From assembly GCF_003606265.1 (NCBI RefSeq), contig NZ_CP023671.1:3100001-3164000 (forward strand): a stretch of DNA of 64,000 nucleotides, given 5' to 3'. How positions within the stretch are numbered: position 1 is the stretch's first letter; each line of letters begins with the position of its first letter. Source of the DNA: Clostridium septicum (lineage in GTDB: Bacteria; Bacillota; Clostridia; Clostridiales; Clostridiaceae). The notes under the pieces are model-generated. The model was given only the letters and a program-made list of their open reading frames with translations, was not told the origin of the DNA and did no database searches. Shown here piece by piece: positions 46,793 to 56,505 of this stretch. A program made the position numbers and the translations under genes.

Positions 46793-47038
46793 TTATGAAT
46801 TTTTAATTTCCTCTAATGCTTTAGCAAGTTGATCAGGACAAGAAGTATCTTTATTTCCACATTTTATCCCTTTCAACTTTTCAATTGCAGAATCAATATC
46901 CATTCCCTTAACTAAGCTTGAAATTCCAAATAGATTTCCTGGACAACCTTTTACAAATTCTACATTTTTTATTTTATTATCTTCAACATCTACATGAATC
47001 TCTGTTGAACAAACTCCTTTTGTTTTATAAACAAACAT
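46793..47038 (-). CDS. TSCPD-domain protein (TIGR03905-like)
   Basis: An 81-residue protein of the small TSCPD family, with conserved Cys in TKGVCSTEIHVDVED, VKGCPGNLFGISSLVKGM, IKCGNKDTSCPDQLAKAL. The last block includes the name-giving TSCPD. The domain also appears at the end of some ribonucleotide reductases; the role of this stand-alone form is unknown, possibly metal binding. GGAGG lies eight to nine bases upstream of ATG 47038. Confidence 0.88.
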   Translation of the reverse strand: MFVYKTKGVCSTEIHVDVEDNKIKNVEFVKGCPGNLFGISSLVKGMDIDSAIEKLKGIKCGNKDTSCPDQLAKALEEIKNS

Positions 47039-47237
47039 AAACTATACCTCCAAAAAATATTCCATTATTTATTATATATACTTTATTAATATAAATGAAG
47101 CATAAATGTGGAATTTTGAATTAAAACATAAAAAAGTGTCCCATTTAATACTAATAAGCATATATTATAATTATATATCAAGTGATTTTTAGACCCTTAA
47201 ATTTTAAAAATAAGGTTTTTCTAAAAGGAGGTGCAAA

Positions 47238-48116
47238 ATGAATTCTATATTAGTATGCAATACTGGAAGTGATTCGATTTCAAAAGTCAATATTTCAGAT
47301 TTAACTGTAGAAAATTTGCCCTTAGATTTTGGAGAAAAACCTATAGGGCCCCATGGGATCTATATAAGTGATAAAAAAATATACACAGCTAATAATTATA
47401 GTAATTCAGTATCTATAATTAATGGTGTTACCTTTAAAGAAGAAGATTCTATATATATAGGACCTTATCCAAACGATGTTGCTACATTAAAGAATAAACT
47501 TTATATTTCATGCGGAGAATCAAATGCAATAATTGTTTATGATTTAGTAGAGAAAAAAATATTATTTGAAATTCCAATTGATAAATGGCCTCATAGCATA
47601 GAAATTTATAAAGAAGCAGAAATGATATTTGTATCAAATTTAGAAGGTAATTCCATATCAATTATTGATGGAATAGATAACAAAGTTATAAAAAAAATAG
47701 ATACTTTAGAATATCCAACTAAAATATTAGTATCAAAGGATAAAAGTAAAATTTATGTGTGTGAAAGTTATATAGGAGAAGATACTTTTGGATATGTAGA
47801 AGTATTTTCTATAAAGAATTTATGTACATTAAAAAGAATAAAAGTTGGAAAATCGCCAGTTGACATGTGGGATGATGGTAATTTCTTATATGTATCTAAT
47901 TTTAGTGATGGAACTATAAGTATTATAGATGTAGATACTCTAAAAGAAATAAAAAGAATAAATGTAGGTAGCATGCCAAAAGGAATAATTCGCTATAAAG
48001 ACAAATTATATATAGGAGATTATTTAAAGGGAAGGATTCTTTCATTAAATTTAAAAACAAAAGAAACAAAAGCCATAGCAGTAGGAAAAGAACCTAATGC
48101 CATGACTTTATATTAA
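47238..48116 (+). CDS. YncE/YVTN-type beta-propeller protein
   Basis: A 292-residue protein of about seven repeated blades, each near 40 residues, of the YVTN type (for example IYTANNYSNSVSIINGVTF, IFVSNLEGNSISIIDGIDN, LYVSNFSDGTISIIDVDTL). No signal peptide is seen, so a cytoplasmic scaffold or ligand-binding role is likely. AAAGGAGGTG precedes the ATG. Its last four bases overlap the converging DUF4364 gene's end. Specific function unknown. Confidence 0.85.
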   Translation: MNSILVCNTGSDSISKVNISDLTVENLPLDFGEKPIGPHGIYISDKKIYTANNYSNSVSIINGVTFKEEDSIYIGPYPNDVATLKNKLYISCGESNAIIVYDLVEKKILFEIPIDKWPHSIEIYKEAEMIFVSNLEGNSISIIDGIDNKVIKKIDTLEYPTKILVSKDKSKIYVCESYIGEDTFGYVEVFSIKNLCTLKRIKVGKSPVDMWDDGNFLYVSNFSDGTISIIDVDTLKEIKRINVGSMPKGIIRYKDKLYIGDYLKGRILSLNLKTKETKAIAVGKEPNAMTLY

Positions 48117-48646
48117 TCTTCATCAGTAAATAATGTATTAATTATTTTTGTATAAATTTCAGAAGGATTTTCTTTCCATCTATTACAAAGAGAAACAGCT
48201 TGCTTTTTTGATGGAACAGATACTTTAAGTTCCATTAGAAGAGATTCATCTTCTAATGCTTGAAGATCTACTAAAAATGAATCATTTTTTCCAAGTGTGT
48301 AATCACTATGTATAGTAAGTTCTTTTTTTATTGAATCAATTATTGTTAGAAGATAGTCATCGATTATCTTCTTTTTTATTGGAGATATTCTATCAGTAAA
48401 AAATGAAAGTACATTAATACCTTTTTCAGTAATATCAATAAGGTTTTTATCATTAACTAATACATATTTTAAAAATTCGGATGATATAAGTTCACTTATA
48501 TATTGTTGAAGTGTAAAATAATTTATGAAATTGTTTTCAAGTATTATTTCCGTTAATTGAGTATTAGTAATTGGTTGCTTTAAAGATTTTATAACATATA
48601 ATACTAGAAGTTTGTTTTCTGCTAATTCAGTTGAGTTTTCGTACAT
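48113..48646 (-). CDS. DUF4364 family winged-helix-like protein
   Basis: A 177-residue protein that begins MYENSTELAENKLLVLYVIK and resembles DUF4364, a Firmicute family with a winged-helix-like N-terminal half (about 1-75: LTEIILENNFINYFTLQQYI). It is likely a DNA-binding regulator, but no target is known. GGAGG is eight bases before ATG 48646. Confidence 0.85.
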   Translation of the reverse strand: MYENSTELAENKLLVLYVIKSLKQPITNTQLTEIILENNFINYFTLQQYISELISSEFLKYVLVNDKNLIDITEKGINVLSFFTDRISPIKKKIIDDYLLTIIDSIKKELTIHSDYTLGKNDSFLVDLQALEDESLLMELKVSVPSKKQAVSLCNRWKENPSEIYTKIINTLFTDED

Positions 48647-48777
48647 CTTTTAAACCTCCATTTTAGAAAGTGTCTATATAATTATATCATAAAATTTAGA
48701 AAGTGGAATAATATAGTCATTAATATTGTTATAAAGGAATATAAATTAATAACATTATATAGAAGGGGTAATAAAAA

Positions 48778-49536
48778 GTGAGAAGAAGAAATCATATACT
48801 TGTAGTAATGGGGTTATTAGTTGTATCAATGATAACGTCAATATTTTTTAGAAATAATGAAAAATTAGTTTTTTCATATATGACTAAAGAACAACCAATT
48901 TTTAGAGTAGATAGAGAGGATAAAGCAATTTCAATAACATTTGATGTAAATTGGGCAGAAGAAGAACATTTAATAGACATATTAAATGTTCTAGATAAAT
49001 ATAATGTAAAAGCTACATTCTTTATTATGGGAAAATGGGTTAATTATCCTGAAGGAAACAAGGAAAAGTTAATAAAAATAAAGGAAGGAGGGCATGAAAT
49101 AGGTAACCACAGCTATGTACATCCAATGTTTTCTAAAATAAATGATGGCAGAATAAAAGAAGAATTAGAAAAGACAGATAAAATAGTAGAAGGTACAGTA
49201 GGTGTAAAGCCGAAAGTATTTAGATTCCCAAGTGGTGATTTTAATGAAAAAGCTTATAATACAGTATCCTCTTTAGGATATGTACCTATTCAATGGGATG
49301 TAGATTCTGTTGATTGGAAAGAAAGTGGTGCAGAAATAGAGTATAATAGGGTAATGAAAAAGGTTAAGCCTGGGTCAATTATCTTATTTCATAATAATGC
49401 AAAGTACACATCAGATAATTTAGATAGAATAATTCCTGAATTACAAAAAGCAGGATATACATTTATGCCTGTAGGAGAGCTGATTTATAACGAAGATTAT
49501 TATATAAATGAGCAGGGAGAGCAAAGAAAAAAATAA
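48778..49536 (+). CDS. PdaB-like polysaccharide deacetylase
   Basis: A 252-residue protein with an N-terminal anchor helix and a NodB-type deacetylase domain (about 45-240). It has AISITFDVNWAEEEHLIDIL in place of the usual TFDDG, so the second Asp is replaced by Val. This form resembles the sporulation PdaB group. The zinc His pair is in HEIGNHSYVHPMFSKI; the later motif is RFPSGDFN, then QWDVDSVDW and SIILFHNNAKYT. Likely acts on peptidoglycan or spore cortex outside the membrane. The start is GTG 48778 with AGGGGT upstream. Confidence 0.83.
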   Translation: MRRRNHILVVMGLLVVSMITSIFFRNNEKLVFSYMTKEQPIFRVDREDKAISITFDVNWAEEEHLIDILNVLDKYNVKATFFIMGKWVNYPEGNKEKLIKIKEGGHEIGNHSYVHPMFSKINDGRIKEELEKTDKIVEGTVGVKPKVFRFPSGDFNEKAYNTVSSLGYVPIQWDVDSVDWKESGAEIEYNRVMKKVKPGSIILFHNNAKYTSDNLDRIIPELQKAGYTFMPVGELIYNEDYYINEQGEQRKK

Positions 49537-49551
49537 AAATATTAAAAAATA

Positions 49552-49581
49552 TTGAAAAAAGAGCATGTATTGTATTATAAT
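49552..49581 (+). promoter_or_regulatory. Promoter of the OB-fold gene
   Basis: TTGAAA at 49552-49557 and TATAAT at 49576-49581 with 18-bp spacing, 70 bp before the start codon. Confidence 0.6.
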
Positions 49582-49650
49582 GGAAATATACCGTGTGGGG
49601 ATTATATGGTGGAATCGATTAAAATTTAAATACTAAGGGAGAGAGGGGTT

Positions 49651-50322
49651 ATGATGGACAACTTGATGTTAAATAACAAAATTTATTTAGAGGGAAAAGT
49701 TATTTCGGAATTAGAATTTAGTCATGAAATGTATGGAGAGGGTTTTTATACATTTGCGGTGGAGGTAACCAGGTTAAGTGATTCAGTTGATATTTTAAAT
49801 ATAACTGTTTCAGAAAGATTAATATCAAATATGGATTTATCAATAGATAAAGAAATTATTATCGAAGGACAACTTAGATCTTACAATAAGTTTGTAGATG
49901 GTTCTAATAAGCTTATACTAACAGTATTTGCAAGAAATATAGAGCCATGTATTGAAAAAAGTAAAAATCCAAATGAAATATTTTTGGATGGGTACATTTG
50001 TAAGGAACCTGTTTATAGAACAACTCCTTTTGGTAGGGAAATTGCAGATGTTTTATTAGCTGTTAATAGAGCTTATAATAAATCAGATTATATACCTACT
50101 ATAGCATGGGGAAGAAATTCAAGATTCTGTCAAACTCTTGAAGTTGGAGATAATATTAGAGTTTGGGGAAGGTTACAAAGTAGAGAATATCAAAAAAAGA
50201 TTAGTGATACAGAAGTAATTAGAAAAATTGCTTATGAAGTTTCAATTTCTAAAATGGAAAGAGTAGCAAATGAAGAACAAGTTGATTCAGAAGAAATTAT
50301 TGGTGAGGAAGGTGCAGTTTAA
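49651..50322 (+). CDS. SSB-like protein with two OB folds
   Basis: A 223-residue protein with two consecutive single-strand-binding OB-fold units: one near 8-105 (IYLEGKVISELEFSHEMYGE) and one near 112-205 (IFLDGYICKEPVYRTTPFGR), followed by an acidic tail (EEQVDSEEIIGEEGAV). The second unit looks most like bacterial SSB. Housekeeping SSB has one OB fold of about 110 residues plus a tail, so this is a duplicated variant; its own function is not established. GGGAGAGAGG is upstream of ATG 49651. Confidence 0.82.
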   Translation: MMDNLMLNNKIYLEGKVISELEFSHEMYGEGFYTFAVEVTRLSDSVDILNITVSERLISNMDLSIDKEIIIEGQLRSYNKFVDGSNKLILTVFARNIEPCIEKSKNPNEIFLDGYICKEPVYRTTPFGREIADVLLAVNRAYNKSDYIPTIAWGRNSRFCQTLEVGDNIRVWGRLQSREYQKKISDTEVIRKIAYEVSISKMERVANEEQVDSEEIIGEEGAV

Positions 50323-50337
50323 AATTAAGCATTTTTA

Positions 50338-50378
50338 ATAAATAAAGCTAAGGAAATTCCTTAGCTTTATTTATTTTT
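50338..50378 (+). terminator. Terminator after the SSB-like gene
   Basis: A stem of about 18 bp (50338-50355 with 50358-50375) is followed by T-rich sequence. Confidence 0.87.
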
Positions 50379-50563
50379 ATTGAAAATTGAAAGTTTAAGA
50401 AAAAATGAATTCAAATATTAGTTCTTTTATGTATAATATTGAGATAACTTTTACTATGTATAATAAAAAGCATAGAAATTCATAACATTTCTAAATAAAA
50501 TACAAAGATTTTATAATAATTATACCTAAAAATTAAAAAAGAATGTCTATCTAATGCGTACAA

Positions 50564-50575
50564 ATTTTCGAAAAT
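50564..50575. promoter_or_regulatory. Palindrome ATTTTCGAAAAT upstream of opp, CodY-box-like
   Basis: A 12-bp perfect palindrome in the 560-bp opp upstream region. It recalls half-sites of the CodY box AATTTTCWGAAAATT but lacks the central base, so CodY binding is only a suggestion. The remaining upstream sequence is AT-rich and has no gene. Confidence 0.2.
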
Positions 50576-50691
50576 GTCCGTATATTTAGAAAAATAACTG
50601 ATTTTATAAGTTATCAAAAAAAAAAAATTATAATAATAAGAAAAATGCAAGATGAATAAATATTCCTGCATAAAGCTACTAAAAATGCTAA

Positions 50692-50705
50692 TGTAACCGT
50701 TTACT
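50692..50705 (+). promoter_or_regulatory. Candidate cre (CcpA) site upstream of opp
   Basis: TGTAACCGTTTACT matches the cre consensus TGWAANCGNTNWCA at 13 of 14 positions. It is centred about 100 bp upstream of the promoter -35, where CcpA may activate or have no effect; the direction of control is not predicted. Confidence 0.4.
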
Positions 50706-50796
50706 AAAAAAGTGGTGGAAAATTGATAAAATATAAAAAAATCCCTTGATGATTAACGATTTATCAAAATATAGAATATAAAATTAATAGAGTCAA

Positions 50797-50824
50797 TTGA
50801 CAAAAAATAATTATATACTATAAT
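50797..50824 (+). promoter_or_regulatory. Promoter of the opp operon
   Basis: TTGACA at 50797-50802 and TATAAT at 50819-50824 with a 16-bp spacer, about 55 bp before oppB. Confidence 0.75.
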
Positions 50825-50881
50825 TATTAATAACAATTAAATGCAAATTAGATGGAAACGATGAATGGGGGTTATCGACAA

Positions 50882-51799
50882 ATGGTAAAGTACATAGGTA
50901 AAAGAATTTTAACTAGTATTTTAACAATATGGGTAGTTGTTACCTTAACCTTTTTCCTAATTCGTATGATGCCAGGGGGACCTTTTAATACTGACAAAAT
51001 GACGCCAGAAATAAAGGCCAACTTAAATGCTAAATATGGATTGGACAAACCAATAGGTGAACAATACACAATGTATATGAAGAATCTTTTAAAAGGAGAT
51101 TTAGGAGAGTCTATGATTTTTAAAGGAAGGCAAGTAAAGAATACTATTAAGTATTCAGCACCTAAATCCGCAAAAGTAGGAGTAGTAGCAATACTTGTTT
51201 CATTAGCAGCAGGAGTTATTCTAGGAATTATTTCAGCTTTAAATGCTGGTAAATGGCCAGATAGATTATGTATGGTTTTAGCAACATTAGGTATAACAAT
51301 ACCAAGTTTCGTAATAGGGGCAGTGTTAATATATATTTTCACTGTTAAATTAAGATTGTTGCCAGCCACTGGATTAAGTAGTTGGAAAAATTATATTATG
51401 CCAGTTATTGCATTATCATTATCATCAATGGCATTTATAACAAGATTAACAAGAAGTAAATTAATTGATGTTTTAAAATCAGATTATATAAGAACAGCTA
51501 AGGCTAAAGGTTTAAGTGGAAGAACAGTTATATTTAAACATGCTTTAAGAAACTCATTAATTCCAATTGTTACTTATTTAGGACCTTTAGTTGCAGGTGT
51601 ATTAACTGGTAGTTTCGTTATAGAAAAGATATTTGTTATTCCAGGACTTGGAAACGAATTTACACTAACAGTTATAAATAGAGATTATAGTGCGCTTTTA
51701 GGGGTGTTAGTATTTTATAGTACATTAATAGTAGTAGCAAACTTAGTTGTAGATATATTATATGTAATAATAGATCCAAGAATAAAATTAGAAGGCTAA
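50882..51799 (+). CDS. oppB: Oligopeptide ABC transporter permease OppB
   Basis: A 305-residue inner-membrane permease with six helices, opening MVKYIGKRILTSILTIWVVV and containing the ABC-permease loop AKAKGLSGRTVIFKHALRNS (EAA-type motif) that docks with the ATPases. I start at ATG 50882 with GGGGG at 50867-50871 upstream, giving typical OppB length; earlier in-frame codons lack a ribosome site. First gene of the opp operon; the partner is oppC, 15 bases downstream. Confidence 0.94.
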   Translation: MVKYIGKRILTSILTIWVVVTLTFFLIRMMPGGPFNTDKMTPEIKANLNAKYGLDKPIGEQYTMYMKNLLKGDLGESMIFKGRQVKNTIKYSAPKSAKVGVVAILVSLAAGVILGIISALNAGKWPDRLCMVLATLGITIPSFVIGAVLIYIFTVKLRLLPATGLSSWKNYIMPVIALSLSSMAFITRLTRSKLIDVLKSDYIRTAKAKGLSGRTVIFKHALRNSLIPIVTYLGPLVAGVLTGSFVIEKIFVIPGLGNEFTLTVINRDYSALLGVLVFYSTLIVVANLVVDILYVIIDPRIKLEG

Positions 51800-51814
51800 A
51801 AGGGGGTAAAATTT

Positions 51815-52759
51815 ATGGAAAATAATTTTGAAATGGATAAAGCACTTTTTACTCCTTTAAGCGAAGATGAGAAGAACTTTGAGCAGGTAGTAAGGCCGAG
51901 TGTTGGTTATTGGAAAGATGCATGGACAAGACTTAAAAGAAATAAAGTAGCTTTAGTTTCTTTAATAGTGATTGTATTAATAATTTTAGCAGCAATTGTA
52001 GTACCTAGTATGTCAAAGTTTGCATATGATGCAACAGATTTAGGAAAGACTAATATGAAGCCGGACAGTATTCATTGGTTTGGAACAGATGCTTTAGGAA
52101 GAGATTTATTTGTAAGAGTAATGTATGGAGCTAGATATTCTTTAATAATAGCTTTTGCAGCAACAGTAATTAACTTAGTAATAGGTGTAATTTATGGTGG
52201 AGTTGCAGGGTTTGTTGGTGGAAGGGTAGATAACTTAATGATGAGAATAGTTGATGTTCTTTATTCAATACCTACTCTTATATATGTAGTTTTAATAATG
52301 GCTGCATTTTATGATCCTACTAGTGGTAAGAGTGGAATATCAACTATTATACTAGCTCTTTCAATATCTTATTGGGTTGGAATGGCTAGAATAGTTAGAG
52401 GTGATATTCTTCAACTAAAACAACAAGAATTTGTTTTAGCAGCCAGAACATTAGGAGCATCAAAGTTTAGAATATTATTTAAACATCTAATACCAAACTG
52501 TATAGGATCAATTATAGTTACAATGACATTATTAGTTCCTCAAGCAGTATTTACAGAAGCTTTCTTAAGCTTTATAGGATTAGGAATTAATCCGCCACTT
52601 GCATCACTAGGAACATTAGCAAATGATGCAATGGGAGCTATATATGTTCATCCATATCAATTAATATTCCCAGCAGCAGCAATATGTTTAATTATATTAT
52701 CATTTAATTTGCTTGGTGATGGATTAACAGAAGCTTTAGATCCAAAACATAAAAGATAA
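51815..52759 (+). CDS. oppC: Oligopeptide ABC transporter permease OppC
   Basis: A 314-residue permease with an N-terminal OppC region (WKDAWTRLKRNKVALVSLIV) and an extracellular segment WFGTDALGRDLFVRVMYGAR, typical of OppC/DppC. The ATPase-docking loop is AARTLGASKFRILFKHLIPN. Six helices. AGGGGGT precedes the start. Forms the channel with OppB; ATPase genes follow. Confidence 0.95.
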   Translation: MENNFEMDKALFTPLSEDEKNFEQVVRPSVGYWKDAWTRLKRNKVALVSLIVIVLIILAAIVVPSMSKFAYDATDLGKTNMKPDSIHWFGTDALGRDLFVRVMYGARYSLIIAFAATVINLVIGVIYGGVAGFVGGRVDNLMMRIVDVLYSIPTLIYVVLIMAAFYDPTSGKSGISTIILALSISYWVGMARIVRGDILQLKQQEFVLAARTLGASKFRILFKHLIPNCIGSIIVTMTLLVPQAVFTEAFLSFIGLGINPPLASLGTLANDAMGAIYVHPYQLIFPAAAICLIILSFNLLGDGLTEALDPKHKR

Positions 52760-52772
52760 GGGGGAATAGAGA

Positions 52773-53780
52773 ATGAGTAAATTGTTAGAAGTTAAAGATT
52801 TAAGAACCTCCTTTTCAACACATGCTGGAGAAGTACAAGCGGTAAGGGGAGTTACTTTCCACTTAGATAGAGGGGAAGCTTTAGGGATAGTTGGAGAATC
52901 AGGTTGCGGTAAATCGGTAACTATGATGTCTATAATGAGATTATTATCAGATAACGGAAAACTTGTAAGTGGAGAGATTTATTTTAATGGCAAGGATCTT
53001 TCTACTGCTAAAGAAAAAGAAATGGAATCAATAAGAGGAAATGATATTGGAATGATATTCCAAGATCCTATGACATCTTTAAATCCAGTATTTACTGTTG
53101 GAGATCAACTTGTGGAACCTCTTATGAAGCATAGAAAAGTAAGTAAAAAAGAAGCTTGGAATCAAGCTATAAAAATGCTTGAATTAGTTGGAATTCCAAG
53201 CCCTGAAAATAGAATGAAGCAATATCCACATGAGTTTTCAGGTGGTATGAGACAAAGAGTTATGATAGCTATGAGTTTAATATGTGAACCAAAGCTTATA
53301 ATAGCCGATGAACCAACTACAGCTCTTGATGTTACAATTCAAGCTCAAATATTAGATTTAATGAAGGATTTAAAAGAAAAATTAAATACTTCTATAATAT
53401 TAATAACACATGATCTGGGGGTTGTTGCAGATCTTTGTACTAGAATTAACGTTATGTATGGAGGAATAGTTGTAGAAACTGGAACTACAGAAGATATTTT
53501 TTATAGAGGAAGACATCCTTATACTTGGGGGCTTTTAAATAGTGTACCAAATCCTAAAAGTGATGTTAAAGAAAAGTTACAACCAATAGAAGGACAACCA
53601 CCAGATCTTTTAAAACCACCAGTTGGATGTCCATTTGCAGCAAGATGTAAATATGCAATGAAGGTATGTTTACAAAAACAACCACCATTATTTGATATAG
53701 CGGAGGGACATAAAGCAGCATGTTGGTTATGTCATGAAAATGCTCCAAAAGTAGAATCATCAATTAGGAGGGAAGAGTAA
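52773..53780 (+). CDS. oppD: Oligopeptide ABC transporter ATP-binding protein OppD
   Basis: A 335-residue ATPase. Walker A GESGCGKS, signature [16 protein letters not shown], Walker [15 protein letters not shown]-loop [13 protein letters not shown]. The C-terminal peptide-transporter domain carries Cys-rich [15 protein letters not shown] then CLQKQPP, where family members bind a 4Fe-4S cluster or metal. AAGGGGG is upstream of the ATG. Its stop overlaps the oppF start by one base. Confidence 0.96.
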   Translation: MSKLLEVKDLRTSFSTHAGEVQAVRGVTFHLDRGEALGIVGESGCGKSVTMMSIMRLLSDNGKLVSGEIYFNGKDLSTAKEKEMESIRGNDIGMIFQDPMTSLNPVFTVGDQLVEPLMKHRKVSKKEAWNQAIKMLELVGIPSPENRMKQYPHEFSGGMRQRVMIAMSLICEPKLIIADEPTTALDVTIQAQILDLMKDLKEKLNTSIILITHDLGVVADLCTRINVMYGGIVVETGTTEDIFYRGRHPYTWGLLNSVPNPKSDVKEKLQPIEGQPPDLLKPPVGCPFAARCKYAMKVCLQKQPPLFDIAEGHKAACWLCHENAPKVESSIRREE

Positions 53781-54757
53781 TGGAAGATAAGAAAGTGCTT
53801 TTAGAAGTAAAGGATCTTTGTAAGTACTTCCCTGCAAATAAAGGATTGTTAGGTAAAAAAAGTTACGTTAAAGCAGTGGATAGGGTATCTTTTACTATAA
53901 ATAAAGGAGAAACATTAGGTTTAGTTGGAGAATCTGGTTGCGGAAAAACTACAACAGGAAGAACTGTACTAAATTTATATGAAGCAACAGCAGGACAAAT
54001 TATATTTGAGGGAAAAGATATTACTAAATATTCTCCAAAGGAAATGCTTCCTTTAAGAAAAAGAATGCAAATGATATTTCAAGATCCATATGCATCTTTA
54101 AATCCAAGAATGACTGTAGGGGATATAATAGGAGAAGCTATAGATATTCATGGAATTATGAAGGGAAAAGAAAGAACTGAGAGAATAAGATATCTCTTAA
54201 ATAAAGTTGGTTTAAATGGAGACCATATAAATAGATATGCTCATGAATTTTCAGGTGGTCAAAGACAGAGAATAGGTATAGCAAGAGCATTAGCTGTTGA
54301 ACCAGACTTTATAGTTTGTGATGAGCCTATTTCAGCACTTGATGTTTCGATTCAGGCACAAGTAATAAATATGCTAGAAGAATTACAAGAAGAATTTGGG
54401 TTAACTTATCTATTTATAGCTCATGATCTTTCAATGGTTAAGCATATATCAACTCATATTGGGGTTATGTATCTTGGTAGAATGGTTGAAAAGGGGCCAA
54501 GTAATGATGTTTATACAAATCCACAGCATCCATATACAAAAGCTCTTTTATCAGCTGTGCCAATTCCAGATCCAGATGTTGCAAAGTCAAATAAGAGAAT
54601 AGTATTAGAAGGTGATATTCCATCTCCTATAGATCCACCACCAGGGTGTAGATTTAAAGGAAGGTGTAGATATGCAAAACCTATATGTGGTGAAGTAGAT
54701 CCAGAGCTTAAGGAAGTAGAGCCAGGACACTTTGTAGCATGTCATCTTTTTGATTAG
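53780..54757 (+). CDS. oppF: Oligopeptide ABC transporter ATP-binding protein OppF
   Basis: A 325-residue ATPase partner of OppD. Walker [10 protein letters not shown]-loop [17 protein letters not shown], signature [16 protein letters not shown], Walker [14 protein letters not shown] and a Cys-containing end, [19 protein letters not shown]. The start ATG is within TAATG at the end of oppD, giving translational coupling. Confidence 0.96.
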   Translation: MEDKKVLLEVKDLCKYFPANKGLLGKKSYVKAVDRVSFTINKGETLGLVGESGCGKTTTGRTVLNLYEATAGQIIFEGKDITKYSPKEMLPLRKRMQMIFQDPYASLNPRMTVGDIIGEAIDIHGIMKGKERTERIRYLLNKVGLNGDHINRYAHEFSGGQRQRIGIARALAVEPDFIVCDEPISALDVSIQAQVINMLEELQEEFGLTYLFIAHDLSMVKHISTHIGVMYLGRMVEKGPSNDVYTNPQHPYTKALLSAVPIPDPDVAKSNKRIVLEGDIPSPIDPPPGCRFKGRCRYAKPICGEVDPELKEVEPGHFVACHLFD

Positions 54758-54817
54758 TTATATTTTGCTATGAGCAAATGATATATATATATAAATGAAA
54801 TAAAGGGGGATAATACA

Positions 54818-56461
54818 ATGAAATCAAGCAAACTTAAAAAGATTTGCGCTGTTGCTCTAACACTTGCGTTAGGGATGACAGTACTTGCTGGCTGTGGCGG
54901 TGATAAAGGCGACACAGGTAAAACATTAATCTACAATTTAGGAGCAGATCCAAAAACTATTGATCCAGCTTTAAATGAAGCTGTTGATGGTTCTACAATT
55001 ATAAGTAATGCTTTTGAGGGGTTATGTAGATTAGATGAAAATGAAAAGGCAATTCCAGGAGTTGCAAAGGAATGGAAAATTTCGGATGATGGTTTAGTTT
55101 ATACATTTACTTTAAGGGATGATGCTAAATGGTCAGATGGTCAACTTGTAACTGCTAAAGATTTTGAATATGCTTGGAAAAGAGCATTAGATCCAAAAAC
55201 AGCAGCAGCATATGCTTATCAATTATATTATATAAAAGGAGCAGAGGCTTATAATACAGGAAAGGGAGAAGTAGAAAATTTAGGAATTAAAGTTGTAGAT
55301 GAAAAAACTTTAGAAGTAACTTTAGAAAATGTTACTCCATATTTCTTAGAACTTATGGCTTTCCCAACTTATATGCCAATAAGACAAGACATTGTTGAAG
55401 CAAGTGGTGATGCATGGACTCAATCACCAGAAACTTATATATCAAATGGACCTTTCAAAATGAAAGAATGGGCTATGAAAGAAAAGATAGTTTTCGAAAA
55501 GAATGAAAATTATTGGAATAAGGATTCTGTTAAATTAGATACTCTTGATGTAAGATTAGGAACTGATGAAGTATCAGCTTATGCTGAACTTAAAGCAGGA
55601 AATTTCCATATGACTGATACAATTCCAGTAGAAGAAATGGAACAAGCTAAAAAGGATGGTTTATATCAACAATATTCAAATCTTGCTACTTATTTCTTCT
55701 GCTTTAATGTTGGAAACAATGTGGATAAGATAGAAAATCAAGAAGTGAAGAAAGCTTTAGGAAATAAGAAGGTAAGACAAGCATTATCAATAGCTGTTAA
55801 TAGACAAGCAATAGTTGATAATATTACTAAAGCTGGTCAAGTACCTGCATATAGCTTTGTTCCACAAGGTATTGAAGTAGTAGCAGGAAAAGATTTTGCT
55901 GATAAGAAGTACTATGATGTAAATGGTGATTTAGAAAAGGCGAAGGCTTTACTTGCTGAAGCTGGATATCCAAATGGAGAAGGTTTCCCTAAGATGACTA
56001 TATTAATAAATTCTGAAGGAACTGGACATAAAAATATAGCTCAATATCTTCAAGATACTTGGAAAAAGATAGGTGTTGATGTTGAGATACAAAACCAAGA
56101 ATGGCAAGTATTCCAAACTACAAGAAATGAAGGTAACTTCCAAATTGCAAGACATGGTTGGTCAGGAGACTATGTTGATCCAATGACATTCTTAGATATG
56201 TGGACTTCAGTAAGTGGAAGTAATGATGTTGGGTTAAAGAATGATGAGTATGATGCAACTATAAAGGCAGCAAAAGGTGAATCAGATCCAGCTAAGAGAG
56301 CTGAATTGTTCAGAAAAGCTGAAGATATCCTTATGGATGAAGGTGCATTAATTCCTCTTTACTATTATACTAAAGTAAAAGGTGTTGATCCTAAGGTTAA
56401 AGGATTTAGAGTTTCAACATTAGGTCAAGTTTTCTTTGATCAAGCATATATAGAAGAATAA
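54818..56461 (+). CDS. oppA: Oligopeptide-binding lipoprotein OppA
   Basis: A 547-residue substrate-binding lipoprotein. The lipobox LAGC (Cys near residue 27) anchors it outside the cell. The SBP_bac_5 fold begins YNLGADPKTIDPALNEAVDG, with the TLRDDAKWSDGQLVTAKDF block and later IARHGWSGDYVDPMTFLDMW typical of peptide-binding OppA. Last in the operon, which is the usual clostridial order of permeases, ATPases, then binding protein. AAGGGGGA is upstream. It should deliver short peptides to OppBC. Confidence 0.95.
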   Translation: MKSSKLKKICAVALTLALGMTVLAGCGGDKGDTGKTLIYNLGADPKTIDPALNEAVDGSTIISNAFEGLCRLDENEKAIPGVAKEWKISDDGLVYTFTLRDDAKWSDGQLVTAKDFEYAWKRALDPKTAAAYAYQLYYIKGAEAYNTGKGEVENLGIKVVDEKTLEVTLENVTPYFLELMAFPTYMPIRQDIVEASGDAWTQSPETYISNGPFKMKEWAMKEKIVFEKNENYWNKDSVKLDTLDVRLGTDEVSAYAELKAGNFHMTDTIPVEEMEQAKKDGLYQQYSNLATYFFCFNVGNNVDKIENQEVKKALGNKKVRQALSIAVNRQAIVDNITKAGQVPAYSFVPQGIEVVAGKDFADKKYYDVNGDLEKAKALLAEAGYPNGEGFPKMTILINSEGTGHKNIAQYLQDTWKKIGVDVEIQNQEWQVFQTTRNEGNFQIARHGWSGDYVDPMTFLDMWTSVSGSNDVGLKNDEYDATIKAAKGESDPAKRAELFRKAEDILMDEGALIPLYYYTKVKGVDPKVKGFRVSTLGQVFFDQAYIEE

Positions 56462-56505
56462 GATAAAATAAAAAAGAGTCATTTTGACTCTTTTTTATTT
56501 TATCT
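56461..56505 (+). terminator. oppA terminator, target of the first IS1182-type element
   Basis: A near-perfect palindrome of 45 bp: 56461-56481 pairs with 56485-56505. It starts within the oppA stop codon region and ends exactly where the IS begins. The first 17-18 bases reappear just beyond the right end of the IS (57577-57594). Confidence 0.85.
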
